The notes: generated by a model not told the origin, from the sequence alone. Shown: positions 1 to 10,591, counted from the first letter of the stretch. The stretch is DNA of 64,000 nt from an uncultured Caryophanales bacterium (GCA_946534345.1 CAMNCL010000003.1:1-64000), one strand, 5' to 3'. Made by a program: numbers and translations.

Positions 1-71
1 GGATTCGAACCATCGAACTCAATGAGAACAGATTTACAGTCTGTCGCGTTTAGCCACTTCGCTACCTCTCC
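1..71 (-). tRNA. tRNA-Tyr (anticodon GTA), truncated at window edge
   Basis: Reverse complement GGAGAGGTAGCGAAGTGGCTAAACGCGACAGACTGTAAATCTG... with GTA anticodon and long variable arm; 3' end lies outside the window. Confidence 0.9.
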
Positions 72-76
72 AAACA

Positions 77-152
<76 letters not shown>

Positions 153-158
153 ATATAA

Positions 159-235
159 TGGTGGGCGATATAGGACTCGAACCTGTGACCCCCTGCTTGT
201 AAGGCAGGTGCTCTAACCAACTGAGCTAATCGCCC
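159..235 (-). tRNA. tRNA-Val (anticodon TAC)
   Basis: GGGCGATTAGCTCAGTTGGTTAGAGCACCTGCCTTACAAGCAGG...CCA. Confidence 0.95.
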
Positions 236-315
236 GAAACTATTCGGTTGACAGTATTAAATATATCAATATTTCCCTAATTTGTCAACTAAAATAACAC
301 TTTTTTTATTTAAAA

Positions 316-657
316 CTAATATTTATATTCTTTTACCCATTTGTCTAGATTATCTTTTAAGATATTGAATCCACTACCTGTTTCTTTAATTTTTCCAGAA
401 AACTTTTTATTAGAACGATAATCTATATCTTTTATACTTAATTTAAGTTTTTCATAATTCTCATCAACGGCTATTACTTTAGCTTTAATTGTTTCACCTA
501 TTTGAGCATAATCATTTACGTTTTTTACAAATGATTTAGATATTTCTGAGATGTGGATAAGACCATTTATATTGTCATCTAAAGATAGAAAAATACCATA
601 CTTTTCTATACCTGTTACTTTACCAAAAACAATGTCTCCAATTTTTATTTTATCCAT
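316..657 (-). CDS. S1 domain RNA-binding protein (YugI/CvfD-like)
   Basis: MDKIKIGDIVFGKVTGIEKYGIFLSLDDNINGLIHISEIS is a canonical S1 fold start. Confidence 0.85.
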   Translation of the reverse strand: MDKIKIGDIVFGKVTGIEKYGIFLSLDDNINGLIHISEISKSFVKNVNDYAQIGETIKAKVIAVDENYEKLKLSIKDIDYRSNKKFSGKIKETGSGFNILKDNLDKWVKEYKY

Positions 658-749
658 AATCTATTCCTCTCAGTGACTAAATTATATCATAAAAATTATA
701 TTTTGTTTACTAAAATGATAGATAATGTTATAATTTCTTTGGTGATTTT

Positions 750-989
750 ATGGAAAAAAAGTCTGAAGTAGAATTAAAAATAATTGCTTTAATTGATAAA
801 ATTAGACCATTTCTTATAAGTGATGGAGGAAATTTAGAATTTGTAAAGTACGAAGATAATATTGTATATGTTCGACTTATGGGTGCTTGTAAAGATTGTG
901 CAATGATAGACATCACTTTAAAAGATGGTATTGAAGAATTAATTGTTAATGAAATTCCTGAAGTTAAGGAAGTAATTAATTTAGATTAA
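750..989 (+). CDS. NifU C-terminal domain-like Fe-S scaffold protein
   Basis: LIDKIRPFLISDGGNLEFV...LMGACKDCAMIDITLKDGIE; CxxC NifU motif. Confidence 0.9.
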   Translation: MEKKSEVELKIIALIDKIRPFLISDGGNLEFVKYEDNIVYVRLMGACKDCAMIDITLKDGIEELIVNEIPEVKEVINLD

Positions 990-993
990 AAAA

Positions 994-1014
994 AAGAAGG
1001 TTTTTACCTTCTTT
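994..1014. terminator. bidirectional intrinsic terminator between convergent genes
   Basis: AAGAAGGT-TTTT-ACCTTCTT hairpin with A/T tracts on both sides. Confidence 0.75.
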
Positions 1015-2464
1015 TTTCTTCTACTATTTCTTCATCATCTTGTCTCATCATCTCTTCTAGTTGTCTCTTTATGTCTTCGTTAGAAGCAATACTTGCTCTA
1101 TACTCTTCAATCTCTTTATCATTCTTAGCTCTATCGTCTGCTGCTTTTTCTCTACGTCTATTAGCTTCTTCAATTTCAGCATCATAAGATTGAATATATT
1201 TATGGAAAGCTTCCATTTGTTGTTGAACATCTCTTTCACTTTCAGCAGCTTGTTTACGTATAGCAGCCACTTCATCAGCACTCAATACAAGTGCTTTTTC
1301 TTCTTCTAATGCTCTTTCTTCAGCTTGCTTTTTCTCACGAAGTTTTTGTTCTTTTGCTTTTTTCATTTCTTCAAGAATAGCAATTGAACTTGTGTTATCT
1401 ACATCTGAATCAGTTATATTAGAGTAATCAAAATGCATTTTCTCTTCTTTCTCTTCTTCTTTTTCTGGTTCAGCTTCATTTTCTTTTTCTTTTACCATTT
1501 CTTCTATATCTACTGGAATAATTGCTTCTCTTTCAGTCACAATCTCTGGTGCTTCTCTAACAACATCTTCCTCTTCAACACTTTCAACAGGTTCCTCTAC
1601 TATTTCTTCTTTTTCTGGTTCAGATGCTTCTGCTTCTAATTCATTAATTAATTCTACATCTTTATCAGTTTTTTCAGAAGAGTCTATGGTATTAACTAAT
1701 TTATCTATTTCTTCTCTTATATCATCTATTGATAATTCTTCTTCAGGAATCTCTTCTACTGATTCAGCTTGTTCTACAACTGGTTCTTCTACTGGAACAC
1801 TTTCTGCAACTTCTTGCATATCACTTGTTTCAGGTTCAAATCCAACTGTCTCTGGTTGAGCTACATTTTCTTCTACCATTACAGGAGTAGGCATTTCAAC
1901 TACTTCTTCGTTTTGTTGTTCTACAGGCTCTACCTCTACATTAACTGGTTCAGCACTTTCTTCAACAACCTCATTCTCAACCACTTGTTCAGTATCCTCT
2001 TTAGAAACCTCAACCATCTCTGAAAAACGAACTCCATTATCATGAGTTGTCTTATAATTAACATCTCTTATTTTTAATGGCTTAGCATTTTCAAACTTAA
2101 TTGGTTTTAGTGTATCAACATACATTTTTGCATCTCTTGCTTCTAATGCCTCGATACGTGCTTCTAATCTTTTAGCATATTCAGATTTTTCTTTAATAGT
2201 TTCAGTAAAAGTATTATCCATTGCCTCAACAGGAGTATTAACAATTTGATCAGTTACTTCTTGAGTAACTTCAGTAGCTTTATCAGAAATTACTTGTTCT
2301 GCTTGCTTTACTTCTCTTTTATTCATTTCCTGCATCTTATTATACATGTGTCTTTCCACATTTTTTCTGGATAATTCTTTAAATTTAATCTGATTACTAA
2401 CTAAACTTCCTGTTCCATCTGTAGGATTACCATAAGAAGGATTAAGTATATTAATTGAATCCAT
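1004..2464 (-). CDS. acidic, Glu-rich coiled-coil protein of unknown function
   Basis: Long ORF, low-complexity E/V/P-rich centre, charged coiled-coil C-terminus; GGAGG-type SD upstream. Confidence 0.8.
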   Translation of the reverse strand: MDSINILNPSYGNPTDGTGSLVSNQIKFKELSRKNVERHMYNKMQEMNKREVKQAEQVISDKATEVTQEVTDQIVNTPVEAMDNTFTETIKEKSEYAKRLEARIEALEARDAKMYVDTLKPIKFENAKPLKIRDVNYKTTHDNGVRFSEMVEVSKEDTEQVVENEVVEESAEPVNVEVEPVEQQNEEVVEMPTPVMVEENVAQPETVGFEPETSDMQEVAESVPVEEPVVEQAESVEEIPEEELSIDDIREEIDKLVNTIDSSEKTDKDVELINELEAEASEPEKEEIVEEPVESVEEEDVVREAPEIVTEREAIIPVDIEEMVKEKENEAEPEKEEEKEEKMHFDYSNITDSDVDNTSSIAILEEMKKAKEQKLREKKQAEERALEEEKALVLSADEVAAIRKQAAESERDVQQQMEAFHKYIQSYDAEIEEANRRREKAADDRAKNDKEIEEYRASIASNEDIKRQLEEMMRQDDEEIVEEKRR

Positions 2465-2486
2465 AAGATGTTCCCTCCTCTATTAA

Positions 2487-2762
2487 TTATTCTGATTTTG
2501 ACAATTCACGTAGAACGTCTTTTACTCTATTCCATTCATCGTCATCATCAATACCCATTAATTTTGGTTCTCCTGATGTACGATCAACATGTGAAACATA
2601 AACAGTCACATTATCATTTTCATCTTTTTCATTTTTAGTATATATCACATATTCTTTTTTAGTATCTTTAAATTCAAAAGCCAATATAACTTCTACTTCT
2701 TCTACAGTTCCGTCTTCAGTTACTATTGACATCATTTTCTTTTCAATTTCCTGATTTTCCAT
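2487..2762 (-). CDS. DUF1292 family protein
   Basis: MMSIVTEDGTVEEVEVILAFEFKDTKKEYVIYT...VYVSHVD...DDDEWNRVKDVL. Confidence 0.85.
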   Translation of the reverse strand: MENQEIEKKMMSIVTEDGTVEEVEVILAFEFKDTKKEYVIYTKNEKDENDNVTVYVSHVDRTSGEPKLMGIDDDDEWNRVKDVLRELSKSE

Positions 2763-2831
2763 AAAATCCTCCCTTTACTATACATACTATCTTAATATAA
2801 TTTTATCATAAATTATGATAAATACAAGGAT

Positions 2832-3110
2832 TTATTTGATTTTTTTAAGTAAAAAAGTCTTTGCTCCAAAACTACAATAATTCTTTTTATAATCATCCAA
2901 GTTCTTAATATCATTAATTGCCTTTGCTTCTTTATTTTTACTATCAAAGAACCCTTTTAATCTTACTTTATCATAGGCAAAATCTCCAAATATATAATCA
3001 AATCTGTCAAAATAATCAGTTATCTTTTCACTTAATAATTCTTTATCAATACAATTATCTTTATCCTCAACAACTTCATATTCTATTTCATTTATTACTA
3101 TTTTTTTCAT
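2832..3110 (-). CDS. YutD-like (DUF1027) protein
   Basis: YFDRFDYIFGDFAYDKVRLKGFFD resembles the YutD core motif. Confidence 0.65.
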   Translation of the reverse strand: MKKIVINEIEYEVVEDKDNCIDKELLSEKITDYFDRFDYIFGDFAYDKVRLKGFFDSKNKEAKAINDIKNLDDYKKNYCSFGAKTFLLKKIK

Positions 3111-3158
3111 CTTATCACCTAAAATAATTATATCATACTATTTCAATTATAAAAAATA

Positions 3159-3181
3159 AAAGGATGATTATATCATCCTTT
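3159..3181 (-). terminator. intrinsic terminator overlapping the kinase stop codon
   Basis: AAAGGATGA-TTATA-TCATCCTTT, T-rich downstream on the minus strand. Confidence 0.7.
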
Positions 3182-5029
3182 ATTTCCAAAATGTCTATTT
3201 ATCATCTGATTAAACTCAGCCAAATTTATTGGTTTTGATATATATTCATCAAATCCAGCTTTTAAATACATATCTCTAACACCAGTAATTGCATTTGCAG
3301 TCAAGGCTACTACTGGAGGTATTTCATATCCTTCCAAATTCTTAAGAATATGAACTACTTCTAATCCATCCATTTCTGGCATAACATGATCCAAGAAAAT
3401 CATATCATATTTTTGGCCTTCTTTAATTTTATAAACGCAATCCTTCCCCGTGTGAAGTGTTTCTACATCAAATTTATACTCTGATAATATTCTTTTTGTT
3501 ACTTTAAGATTTAATTCATCATCGTCTACTATAAGTACTTTTTTACCACTACAATCTAGTAAATTATCTTCTAAAGAGTTTTCTTTAATTTCTTTGAAAT
3601 TTCCTATTGGAGTTGGATCAACTATCGGCTGGGTTATTTCTACATAGAATGTAGTACCTACTCCATATTCACTTTCAAACCATATTTTTCCACCTAAAAG
3701 GTCAACATATTGTTTAGTTATAACCAAACCCAATCCTGTTCCTTCAATCTCATTAGTTGTAGCAGAAGATAATCTACTAAACTTTTCAAATAACTTATCA
3801 TAGTCTTCTTTCTTTATACCATAACCTGTATCTAATACTTTGAATCTAAGAGTTACTGAATCGTTCTTTAATTCTTTAGTTACAATTAGTTTTATTTTCC
3901 CTACTTCTGTATATTTAATTGAATTAGTTAAAATATTTAATAATATTTGATAAATCTTTGTAGAATCACCATATAATCTTCGAGGAATGGTATTATCAAC
4001 CTCCGCAATAAACTTAACTGGTCTATTCACTAATCTAGCTTCTATAACACTAGATAATTCAATTAAAACATTTCCTATAGAATATTCTCTTTCTTCAGCT
4101 GTTTCCCTACCTGACTCTATCTTTGATATATCCAATATATTATTCGTAATATCTAATAAGTTTTTACCGGATGTTGCGATATGCTCTATATCAGATCTTA
4201 TATTATTTGAATCATAATCAGGATTATTTAATATTGTCTCACTAAAGCCAACTATAGCATTCATTGGAGATCTTATTTCATGACTCATATTAGATAAGAA
4301 ATCTGTTTTAGCTAAACTAGATCTTTCCACTTCTTTTTTTAATTCTTCTAAAGAAGAAATCATCATTAAATCAGGATTCTCAATAAAGAAATATAAGAAG
4401 TACATTTGTAATACTGCTCCTAATCCTATAAGAGCAGTTCTTTGATATATTACTTGAAATCCAAATATAATAAATAATTCTATTAACATTATTATAGTTG
4501 CTTGTCTACTACGTTCATTTATTTCCTTTCTTCTCTTAATCATTAATATTATTATTAATAATACTGCTATGCTTCCATAACCAACTATAAAATAAGAAGC
4601 TATTCCTGGAATATATGTAAATGTTTCATAATTCATATCTTTGAACGGTAAAAATAAATAAACAATTAAACAAATTAATGAATAAATTGAATATATTCTA
4701 CTTCTCTTATCTGTTTTAATTAATTCAACTACTGACGTTATATTTATATCTTTTAAGAAACAAATACTATATAAATATAATGCCCAAAACCAGAAAATAC
4801 CTGTAGACCAGTGGATACGTAATAAAACATAGTATAGATTTGTACCACCAATACTTACAAATAAGTAAGAAGCTATAATTTCTGATATTAATAATATTAT
4901 TACTATTGCTAATAGTTGTCTATATAGTTTACTACCAACAGTAGAAGATCTAGGTTGTAATAAATATGAAATAAGTAATAATATTAAGAAGGCTAAGCTA
5001 CCTATAGTTAATATTAAACCTGCATTCAT
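3173..5029 (-). CDS. hybrid sensor histidine kinase with 7TM-type N-terminus and receiver domain
   Basis: H-box FLSNMSHEIRSPMNAI, N-box, G1 LDTGYGI, G2 GTGLGLVITKQ, receiver LIVDDDELN...DMIFLDHVMPEMDG...KPI; start set at 5029 because of SD AAGGTGGTG. Confidence 0.9.
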   Translation of the reverse strand: MNAGLILTIGSLAFLILLLISYLLQPRSSTVGSKLYRQLLAIVIILLISEIIASYLFVSIGGTNLYYVLLRIHWSTGIFWFWALYLYSICFLKDINITSVVELIKTDKRSRIYSIYSLICLIVYLFLPFKDMNYETFTYIPGIASYFIVGYGSIAVLLIIILMIKRRKEINERSRQATIIMLIELFIIFGFQVIYQRTALIGLGAVLQMYFLYFFIENPDLMMISSLEELKKEVERSSLAKTDFLSNMSHEIRSPMNAIVGFSETILNNPDYDSNNIRSDIEHIATSGKNLLDITNNILDISKIESGRETAEEREYSIGNVLIELSSVIEARLVNRPVKFIAEVDNTIPRRLYGDSTKIYQILLNILTNSIKYTEVGKIKLIVTKELKNDSVTLRFKVLDTGYGIKKEDYDKLFEKFSRLSSATTNEIEGTGLGLVITKQYVDLLGGKIWFESEYGVGTTFYVEITQPIVDPTPIGNFKEIKENSLEDNLLDCSGKKVLIVDDDELNLKVTKRILSEYKFDVETLHTGKDCVYKIKEGQKYDMIFLDHVMPEMDGLEVVHILKNLEGYEIPPVVALTANAITGVRDMYLKAGFDEYISKPINLAEFNQMINRHFGNKG

Positions 5030-5030
5030 C

Positions 5031-6911
5031 TTACTCACCACCTTCATCAAAATATCTATATATCATTTTATTTAATTCTTTATAATTAATTGGTTTTGCC
5101 AAATAATCATTAAATCCTTCTTCTAGATATTTTTCTCTAATTCCACTATAGGAATTTGCAGTTAAGGCTATTACTGGTGGTAATTTTTCTTTTGTTGTTT
5201 TTAAAACATTCAATGTTGCTAAGCCATCCATTTCTGGCATCATATGATCCAAGAATATTAAATCATAGTCATTATCTTTTACTTTTTGTACACATTCTTG
5301 TCCACTTATAGCAGAATCAATAGAAACTTTATATCCTTCTAATAATCTCTCTGCTATTTTTATATTAACTTCATTGTCATCAACAAGTAGTATTTTTTTA
5401 CCTGTTAAATCTAGATTTCTCTTCTCAGGAACATCTTTTGATTTGTTTTCAAAAATATCTCCTATATTTTCGGGATTAATAACTTTTTGATCTAAAGATA
5501 TAAAATACTTAGTACCTTTACCTGTTTCATTTAAAAAATCAAATTTTCCATTCATCATTTCAATATACTGTTTAGCTACACTTAAGCCTAATGATACGCT
5601 ATCAATATTATTACCATCTATAGTATCACCTATTTTAACGAAATCATTAAAACTAAAATTCAAATATTCTTCTTTCATTTCATGCCCAGTATTAGATATA
5701 ACTATTTCTAAACAAAAATTTTCAACATTACTTTTCTTTTGAGAAAAATCCAAAGTTATTTTTCCATAATTAGTATACTTTAAAGCATTCATTAAGATAT
5801 TAATAATAGACTTAGATATTTTTTGATAATCACCATATAATCTTCTAGGCAATTCTTTATCCACATTAATTTCAAATGTAGTCTCTTTACTATTAATTTG
5901 AGCACTAAAAATACTGTTTATTTCAAACACTAAATCTTGTAATTCATATTCTCTTTCAACTAATTGTTCTCTTTTAGATTCTATTCTTGAAATATCTAAA
6001 ATATTATTTATTAAAGCTAAAAGATTTGTACTTGCACTATGGATATTTCCTATATCTTCTTTAACAATATCTTTATTTAATTCTTTTTCTCTAAGTAACA
6101 TTTCACTAAAACCTAGTATTGTACTCATTGGTGTTCTTATTTCATGACTCATGTTTTCTAAAAATTCAGTTTTAGCTTTATTAGCTTTTTCTGCTGTTTC
6201 TTTTGACTCTTGTAACTCAGCTAGTAATTTACTATCTTGACTTTCCACAGTAAAAAACAATGTAGCTATCATAAAAGCAAATAGAAAAGTTAACATATTA
6301 AAATCATATCCAGTAATTACTTGAATTAATAAACTTCCAATTACAACTATAAAAGCAAAACGTACGGGTATTTTTTTTGCACTTGCAAATTTAAATCTTT
6401 TCAACATAACTAAAATAATCATAACTATTCCTACTATAAAACCAACTATATAAATAAAATAAGAAGCTGGTCCTGTGAAAGAATAAATATCATTAATAGC
6501 TTTATTATATTCAATGGGTAAAAAACCAGAGGCAATCGATGTGGTTAATACTGTTATTATTACAGCAATCATATACTTTTTTCTCTTTTTAAATTTTATT
6601 TCATCTTCTAAATCATCAGTACTTAAACTTAAAAGATAGTATAAAAAACTCATCATCCAAAGAATAGCACCAAACAAATAAATACGACAAGTTAATTCTG
6701 CTAGTATAGGAATTTTATCCATATTAGCCATACAACAAACATAAACAACTTCCCAAACTAATAAAAACATTGTAATACCAAGTAGATATGGAAATCTATT
6801 GCTAGGAGATTTACGTTGTTTACGTTTATTTATATACATAATCAAGACAAGTATAAGGAACATAAAACCACAAACAGAAAATCCAATACTTGTAAATAGT
6901 TTTGAAGTCAT
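5031..6911 (-). CDS. hybrid sensor histidine kinase-like protein with degenerate ATPase domain plus receiver
   Basis: H-box [17 protein letters not shown]1 position reads ISNTGHEM and G2 reads [11 protein letters not shown]; intact receiver LLVDDNEVN...[13 protein letters not shown]. Confidence 0.88.
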   Translation of the reverse strand: MTSKLFTSIGFSVCGFMFLILVLIMYINKRKQRKSPSNRFPYLLGITMFLLVWEVVYVCCMANMDKIPILAELTCRIYLFGAILWMMSFLYYLLSLSTDDLEDEIKFKKRKKYMIAVIITVLTTSIASGFLPIEYNKAINDIYSFTGPASYFIYIVGFIVGIVMIILVMLKRFKFASAKKIPVRFAFIVVIGSLLIQVITGYDFNMLTFLFAFMIATLFFTVESQDSKLLAELQESKETAEKANKAKTEFLENMSHEIRTPMSTILGFSEMLLREKELNKDIVKEDIGNIHSASTNLLALINNILDISRIESKREQLVEREYELQDLVFEINSIFSAQINSKETTFEINVDKELPRRLYGDYQKISKSIINILMNALKYTNYGKITLDFSQKKSNVENFCLEIVISNTGHEMKEEYLNFSFNDFVKIGDTIDGNNIDSVSLGLSVAKQYIEMMNGKFDFLNETGKGTKYFISLDQKVINPENIGDIFENKSKDVPEKRNLDLTGKKILLVDDNEVNIKIAERLLEGYKVSIDSAISGQECVQKVKDNDYDLIFLDHMMPEMDGLATLNVLKTTKEKLPPVIALTANSYSGIREKYLEEGFNDYLAKPINYKELNKMIYRYFDEGGE

Positions 6912-6983
6912 AGTATCACACCCTATTATATATATTATTATATTTCAAAAAATATAATAATACAATTATAAAAAAACAAAAAA

Positions 6984-7001
6984 AAAGAGATTAATCTCTT
7001 T
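6984..7001 (-). terminator. intrinsic terminator overlapping the trmL stop
   Basis: AAAGAGATTAATCTCTTT palindrome followed by T-run on the minus strand. Confidence 0.65.
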
Positions 7002-7503
7002 CTAAATAATCTGCTCCTTTATGAGGTTCTTCTCTAAGTAAATCATTATAATCTTGTTGCCTTAAAGCCTCATATATTACAATAGCTACACTATTAGAAA
7101 CATTAAGTGCTCTTACTTTATCAGTCATAGGTATTCTCATGCAATGATCCAAATCTTCTTTCAATATTTCTTTAGGTATTCCTGTGGATTCTTTTCCAAA
7201 AATAAAATATAATTCTTCATTATCCTTGTTACTGTAATCAAAACTAGTATGAGGTTTATGACCATATCTAGTGAAATAATAATAAATACCAGGATTCTTT
7301 TCTTTAAATTCATCAAAGTTTTCATAAACATAATACTCTAATTTATCAATATAATTAACTCCACTTCTTTTTAAATGAGCATCATCTATTTCAAATCCCA
7401 ATGGTTTAATTAAATGTAATCTAGTATCAGTCGCAACACAAGTACGCATAATATTACCAGTATTCTGTGGAATTTCTGGTTCATATAAAACTATATTATT
7501 CAT
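6991..7503 (-). CDS. trmL: tRNA (cytidine(34)-2'-O)-methyltransferase
   Basis: SPOUT family: NIVLYEPEIPQNTGNIMRTCVAT...LIKPLGF...FGKESTGIP...IPMTDKVRALNVSNSVAIVIYEALRQ. Confidence 0.93.
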   Translation of the reverse strand: MNNIVLYEPEIPQNTGNIMRTCVATDTRLHLIKPLGFEIDDAHLKRSGVNYIDKLEYYVYENFDEFKEKNPGIYYYFTRYGHKPHTSFDYSNKDNEELYFIFGKESTGIPKEILKEDLDHCMRIPMTDKVRALNVSNSVAIVIYEALRQQDYNDLLREEPHKGADYLERD

Positions 7504-7526
7504 ATTACCTCCATTAGAAAAGGAGA

Positions 7527-8057
7527 TTACTCTCCGATTTTATTTAATTTAATAAAATGTTTAACATCATCTATATCTAAATTACTATCTTGATTTGCTT
7601 GTAATATTCTAATTGCTTTTCCTTCATCAAATAATACGATAGCTGGATAACTAGTAGTTAGTTGCTTCTTTTTAGCATATTTATTATTAAAGTTTTCTAC
7701 AAAACTATTTTGATCAAGTCCAGTAACATTCATATAGATAATCTCATCAGCTAATTCATCAGTTTCAATTAATTTCTTGAATTTCTTTTCAAAATTACGA
7801 CAACTATCATCATTAGCTGTGCATATATAAATAAGTGAACTAGGATTATCTAAAACAAAATGATCTAAATCATCACTAACTATTTCTTGTAGTGAACCCC
7901 TAATAACAGGTATTTCTTTTTGATAATCTTCATATACATTATACCATCTACATAGATATAAAACTAATCCAGTAAATAATAAAACAACAACTCCTAAAAT
8001 AACATAGCTTTTAACTGTTATTTTCTTTTCTTCCTCACGAGTAGATTTCTTTGCCAT
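7527..8057 (-). CDS. membrane-anchored thioredoxin-like protein without a CxxC motif
   Basis: One TM helix, then LIYICTANDDSCRNFEKKF...YPAIVLFDEGKAI; start at ATG 8057 after GGGAGTGATAAG. Confidence 0.6.
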   Translation of the reverse strand: MAKKSTREEEKKITVKSYVILGVVVLLFTGLVLYLCRWYNVYEDYQKEIPVIRGSLQEIVSDDLDHFVLDNPSSLIYICTANDDSCRNFEKKFKKLIETDELADEIIYMNVTGLDQNSFVENFNNKYAKKKQLTTSYPAIVLFDEGKAIRILQANQDSNLDIDDVKHFIKLNKIGE

Positions 8058-8089
8058 CTTATCACTCCCTATAATTAATTTTAACACAC

Positions 8090-10243
8090 TTATTTGTTTT
8101 TTAATAGAATAATTTTCATTTTGGATATATCTTCATCATAAAAGTCATATCTAAGATTATATCTATCGTCAAGATTATCAAGATTAGTATTTTCATAGTT
8201 TAATACATGAGTATTTACACCATCAAAGTATACTGGAAACTCTCTATTATTAGAATCTATTAATATATAATTATTATTCTTTGATAAACCTAATATATTA
8301 CCTTTAATAAGCATATTTTCTATTCTACCATAGACTAATACTTCAAACTCTAAACTACCAAACTTGTCATTATACTTATTTATAAAATCATTAAGTTCTA
8401 ATTCATTAAGCTCTACAGATAAAGTAATTGTTTTAATACCTATCTTAGATAAATAGTAAGCCGTATATATATTAGTAACATTTAAAGAATAATTACCAAT
8501 AACATTATAATTATTATAATCAGCAAAGTCAGATACTAAATTCTTATCTTGTAGACTATTACTAATATCAAATAAGCATCTATCTAAATAATAATATATT
8601 CTATTATCTTCTTTATACTTATCATATAAATCTCTATCTCTAACATAGATTCTATCTATATTTAAATCCAAACACCTTTTCAATTGTTCTTCATTATAGA
8701 CACTACAAGTGTGCTTCATGTTGCCTGTATAATTAGTCTTATTAAACACTACTTTTTCTTTTAGATATTTAAATTTACTATTAGATCTAATATCTATTAA
8801 TTCTTCAACTAATTCTCTTCTAATATCATTTAAGTCTTTAATTCTAATAAAAATATTATTATCCATTTCAATATTAAAATTAGTACAAATAAATGGAGTA
8901 TTTCCTAACTTAGTTAATTGTTTTTTTATAGATTCTTCACTAATTGGATTATTAATAGATTCTTCAATTATATCTTTTTCTACTTTAAAAACATTTGCTC
9001 CATCACTATATTCTACTATTAAATTACTATTCTTTTTAGCTATAACATTAATACTAATATTAACTTTTCTTTCAACATGATCAAATTCTTTTCCAAGTAA
9101 ATAATCCACAGTTTTAGACACTACATCTATTTCCTGTAATTCAATTTTATTATCTATATAACAAATATCAGTACTTGAATTTATTAAATTATTTTTACTA
9201 TCATACAAGAAATTTACAATTAAACCTTTTTTACTATTTAAAAATCTAATCGCATCATATTGATGTAGTTCCATTCCTTTATTAAGTTTTATTTTTATTT
9301 TGTCTTTTGTAACTTCTAAGACCTTTCCAATTTCTAAACCTATATGATTAGGACTAGTTGTATTCATTAAGTCTATATCGCTTGCCTCAAATAATCTACC
9401 TACTGTGAACTTTCGATTATATATAGTTTTTAGTTTGTTAGTTTCTTCTTCAAAATTTATTTCTTTTCTATCGATTAAATTACGATATAGTCTAGTAATA
9501 AATCCAACATATAAGGGACTTTTCATACGACCTTCTATTTTAAAACTATATATACTACTATTTAATAATCTATCTATTTTAGAAGATGTATTTAATTCTT
9601 TGGTACTTAATAAATATTTATTTTTAGAGATAACTTTATTTCCTTCTTTAAGTGTATAAGGCAATCTACAACTTCCGGCACATTCTCCTCTATTTCCACT
9701 TCTACCTCCAAGCATACTACTCATTAAGCATTCACCAGAATAAGATATACAAAGTGCTCCGTGGATAAATGCTTCCTTTTCTATTGGAACATCTATACTA
9801 TCTATTTCATCTATTGATAATTCACGAGAAAATACTACTCTTTTTATTCCTAAGTCATAATATAATTTACAAATATCACGTGACGAAATATTAGCCTGAG
9901 TTGATGCATGTATTTCTAAATTAGGATACATTTCACGTACTAAACAGATCATTCCAAAGTCTTGCATAATTAAAGCATCTACACCATTTTTATGTAAGAA
10001 ATCTACTTGGTCTAAAAACTCATCAACTTCATTATTCTTAACTAAAGTATTCATAGTTACATAAACTCTTACTCCATATAAATGGCAGAATTTTAGAGCT
10101 TCTACTATTTCATCATTATCAAAGTTTTTAGCAAATTTTCTAGCTCCAAAAGATTTGCATGCCAAATAAACTGCATCGCATCCATTGTGGACAGCCTGTC
10201 GTAAACATTCCATGTCTCCTGCAGGAACAAGTAATTCATGCAT
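8090..10243 (-). CDS. U32 family peptidase-like protein (RlhA/YrrO-like)
   Basis: HELLVPAGDMECLRQAVHNGCDAVYLACKSFGAR...HGALCISYSGECLMSSMLGGRSGNRGECAGSCRLPY; start at ATG 10243 after GGGGTGA. Confidence 0.92.
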   Translation of the reverse strand: MHELLVPAGDMECLRQAVHNGCDAVYLACKSFGARKFAKNFDNDEIVEALKFCHLYGVRVYVTMNTLVKNNEVDEFLDQVDFLHKNGVDALIMQDFGMICLVREMYPNLEIHASTQANISSRDICKLYYDLGIKRVVFSRELSIDEIDSIDVPIEKEAFIHGALCISYSGECLMSSMLGGRSGNRGECAGSCRLPYTLKEGNKVISKNKYLLSTKELNTSSKIDRLLNSSIYSFKIEGRMKSPLYVGFITRLYRNLIDRKEINFEEETNKLKTIYNRKFTVGRLFEASDIDLMNTTSPNHIGLEIGKVLEVTKDKIKIKLNKGMELHQYDAIRFLNSKKGLIVNFLYDSKNNLINSSTDICYIDNKIELQEIDVVSKTVDYLLGKEFDHVERKVNISINVIAKKNSNLIVEYSDGANVFKVEKDIIEESINNPISEESIKKQLTKLGNTPFICTNFNIEMDNNIFIRIKDLNDIRRELVEELIDIRSNSKFKYLKEKVVFNKTNYTGNMKHTCSVYNEEQLKRCLDLNIDRIYVRDRDLYDKYKEDNRIYYYLDRCLFDISNSLQDKNLVSDFADYNNYNVIGNYSLNVTNIYTAYYLSKIGIKTITLSVELNELELNDFINKYNDKFGSLEFEVLVYGRIENMLIKGNILGLSKNNNYILIDSNNREFPVYFDGVNTHVLNYENTNLDNLDDRYNLRYDFYDEDISKMKIILLKNK

Positions 10244-10367
10244 CACAATCACCCCAAGTCAAGCATATTATATCATATCTAAAAAATATTATCATTTAAT
10301 AGTTATATTTTAATATTTTTTCAAATTATTTCGAATACTAATAATGGAAGGTAGTCTTAGATGTTTT

Positions 10368-10398
10368 CCTTTTATGGGGGGCGGTTCTTCATGAAAGG
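10368..10398 (+). promoter_or_regulatory. 5' UTR hairpin predicted to occlude the start of the small-ORF Shine-Dalgarno
   Basis: CCTTTTATG (10368-10376) pairs with CATGAAAGG (10390-10398), one G.T pair; the AGG is part of the AAAGGTGGTG SD. Confidence 0.5.
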
Positions 10399-10408
10399 TG
10401 GTGTAATT

Positions 10409-10486
10409 ATGACTTGTAGAGAAAAATCTTTATATTTTATAATTATCCTTTTATTTAGTTTAGTATTTATAATATTATTCAAATAA
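10409..10486 (+). CDS. 25-aa hydrophobic single-TM peptide, candidate type I toxin-like protein
   Basis: MTCREKSLYFIIILLFSLVFIILFK*; strong SD AAAGGTGGTG directly upstream; not in the supplied ORF track. Confidence 0.5.
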   Translation: MTCREKSLYFIIILLFSLVFIILFK

Positions 10487-10556
10487 AAAAACATCTGGGT
10501 TAAACCCCAGATGAATCCTAAAGGGAATTCGTCTGAACAAAAAGACTATCTTCCTT
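10486..10556 (-). ncRNA. predicted short RNA convergent to the small hydrophobic ORF (candidate antitoxin RNA)
   Basis: Minus-strand promoter TTGCTA-17-TATAAT (10591-10563) upstream; ends at hairpin CATCTGGG/CCCAGATG (10492-10513) followed by U7 on the minus strand. Confidence 0.45.
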
Positions 10557-10562
10557 AATTTG

Positions 10563-10591
10563 ATTATATTAGATTGTTCTATTTTTAGCAA
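10563..10591 (-). promoter_or_regulatory. sigma-A-like promoter for the short RNA
   Basis: Minus strand TTGCTA N17 TATAAT. Confidence 0.55.

Noticed and set aside
728-916. Minus-strand ORF 728-916
   Set aside because: Antisense to the clear NifU-like gene 750-989
1061-2023. Plus-strand ORFs 1061-1309, 1433-1639 and 1769-2023
   Set aside because: Antisense to the Glu-rich gene 1004-2464; Phe/Ser/Leu-rich translations are the mirror of GAA/GAG codons, with no SD or family signal
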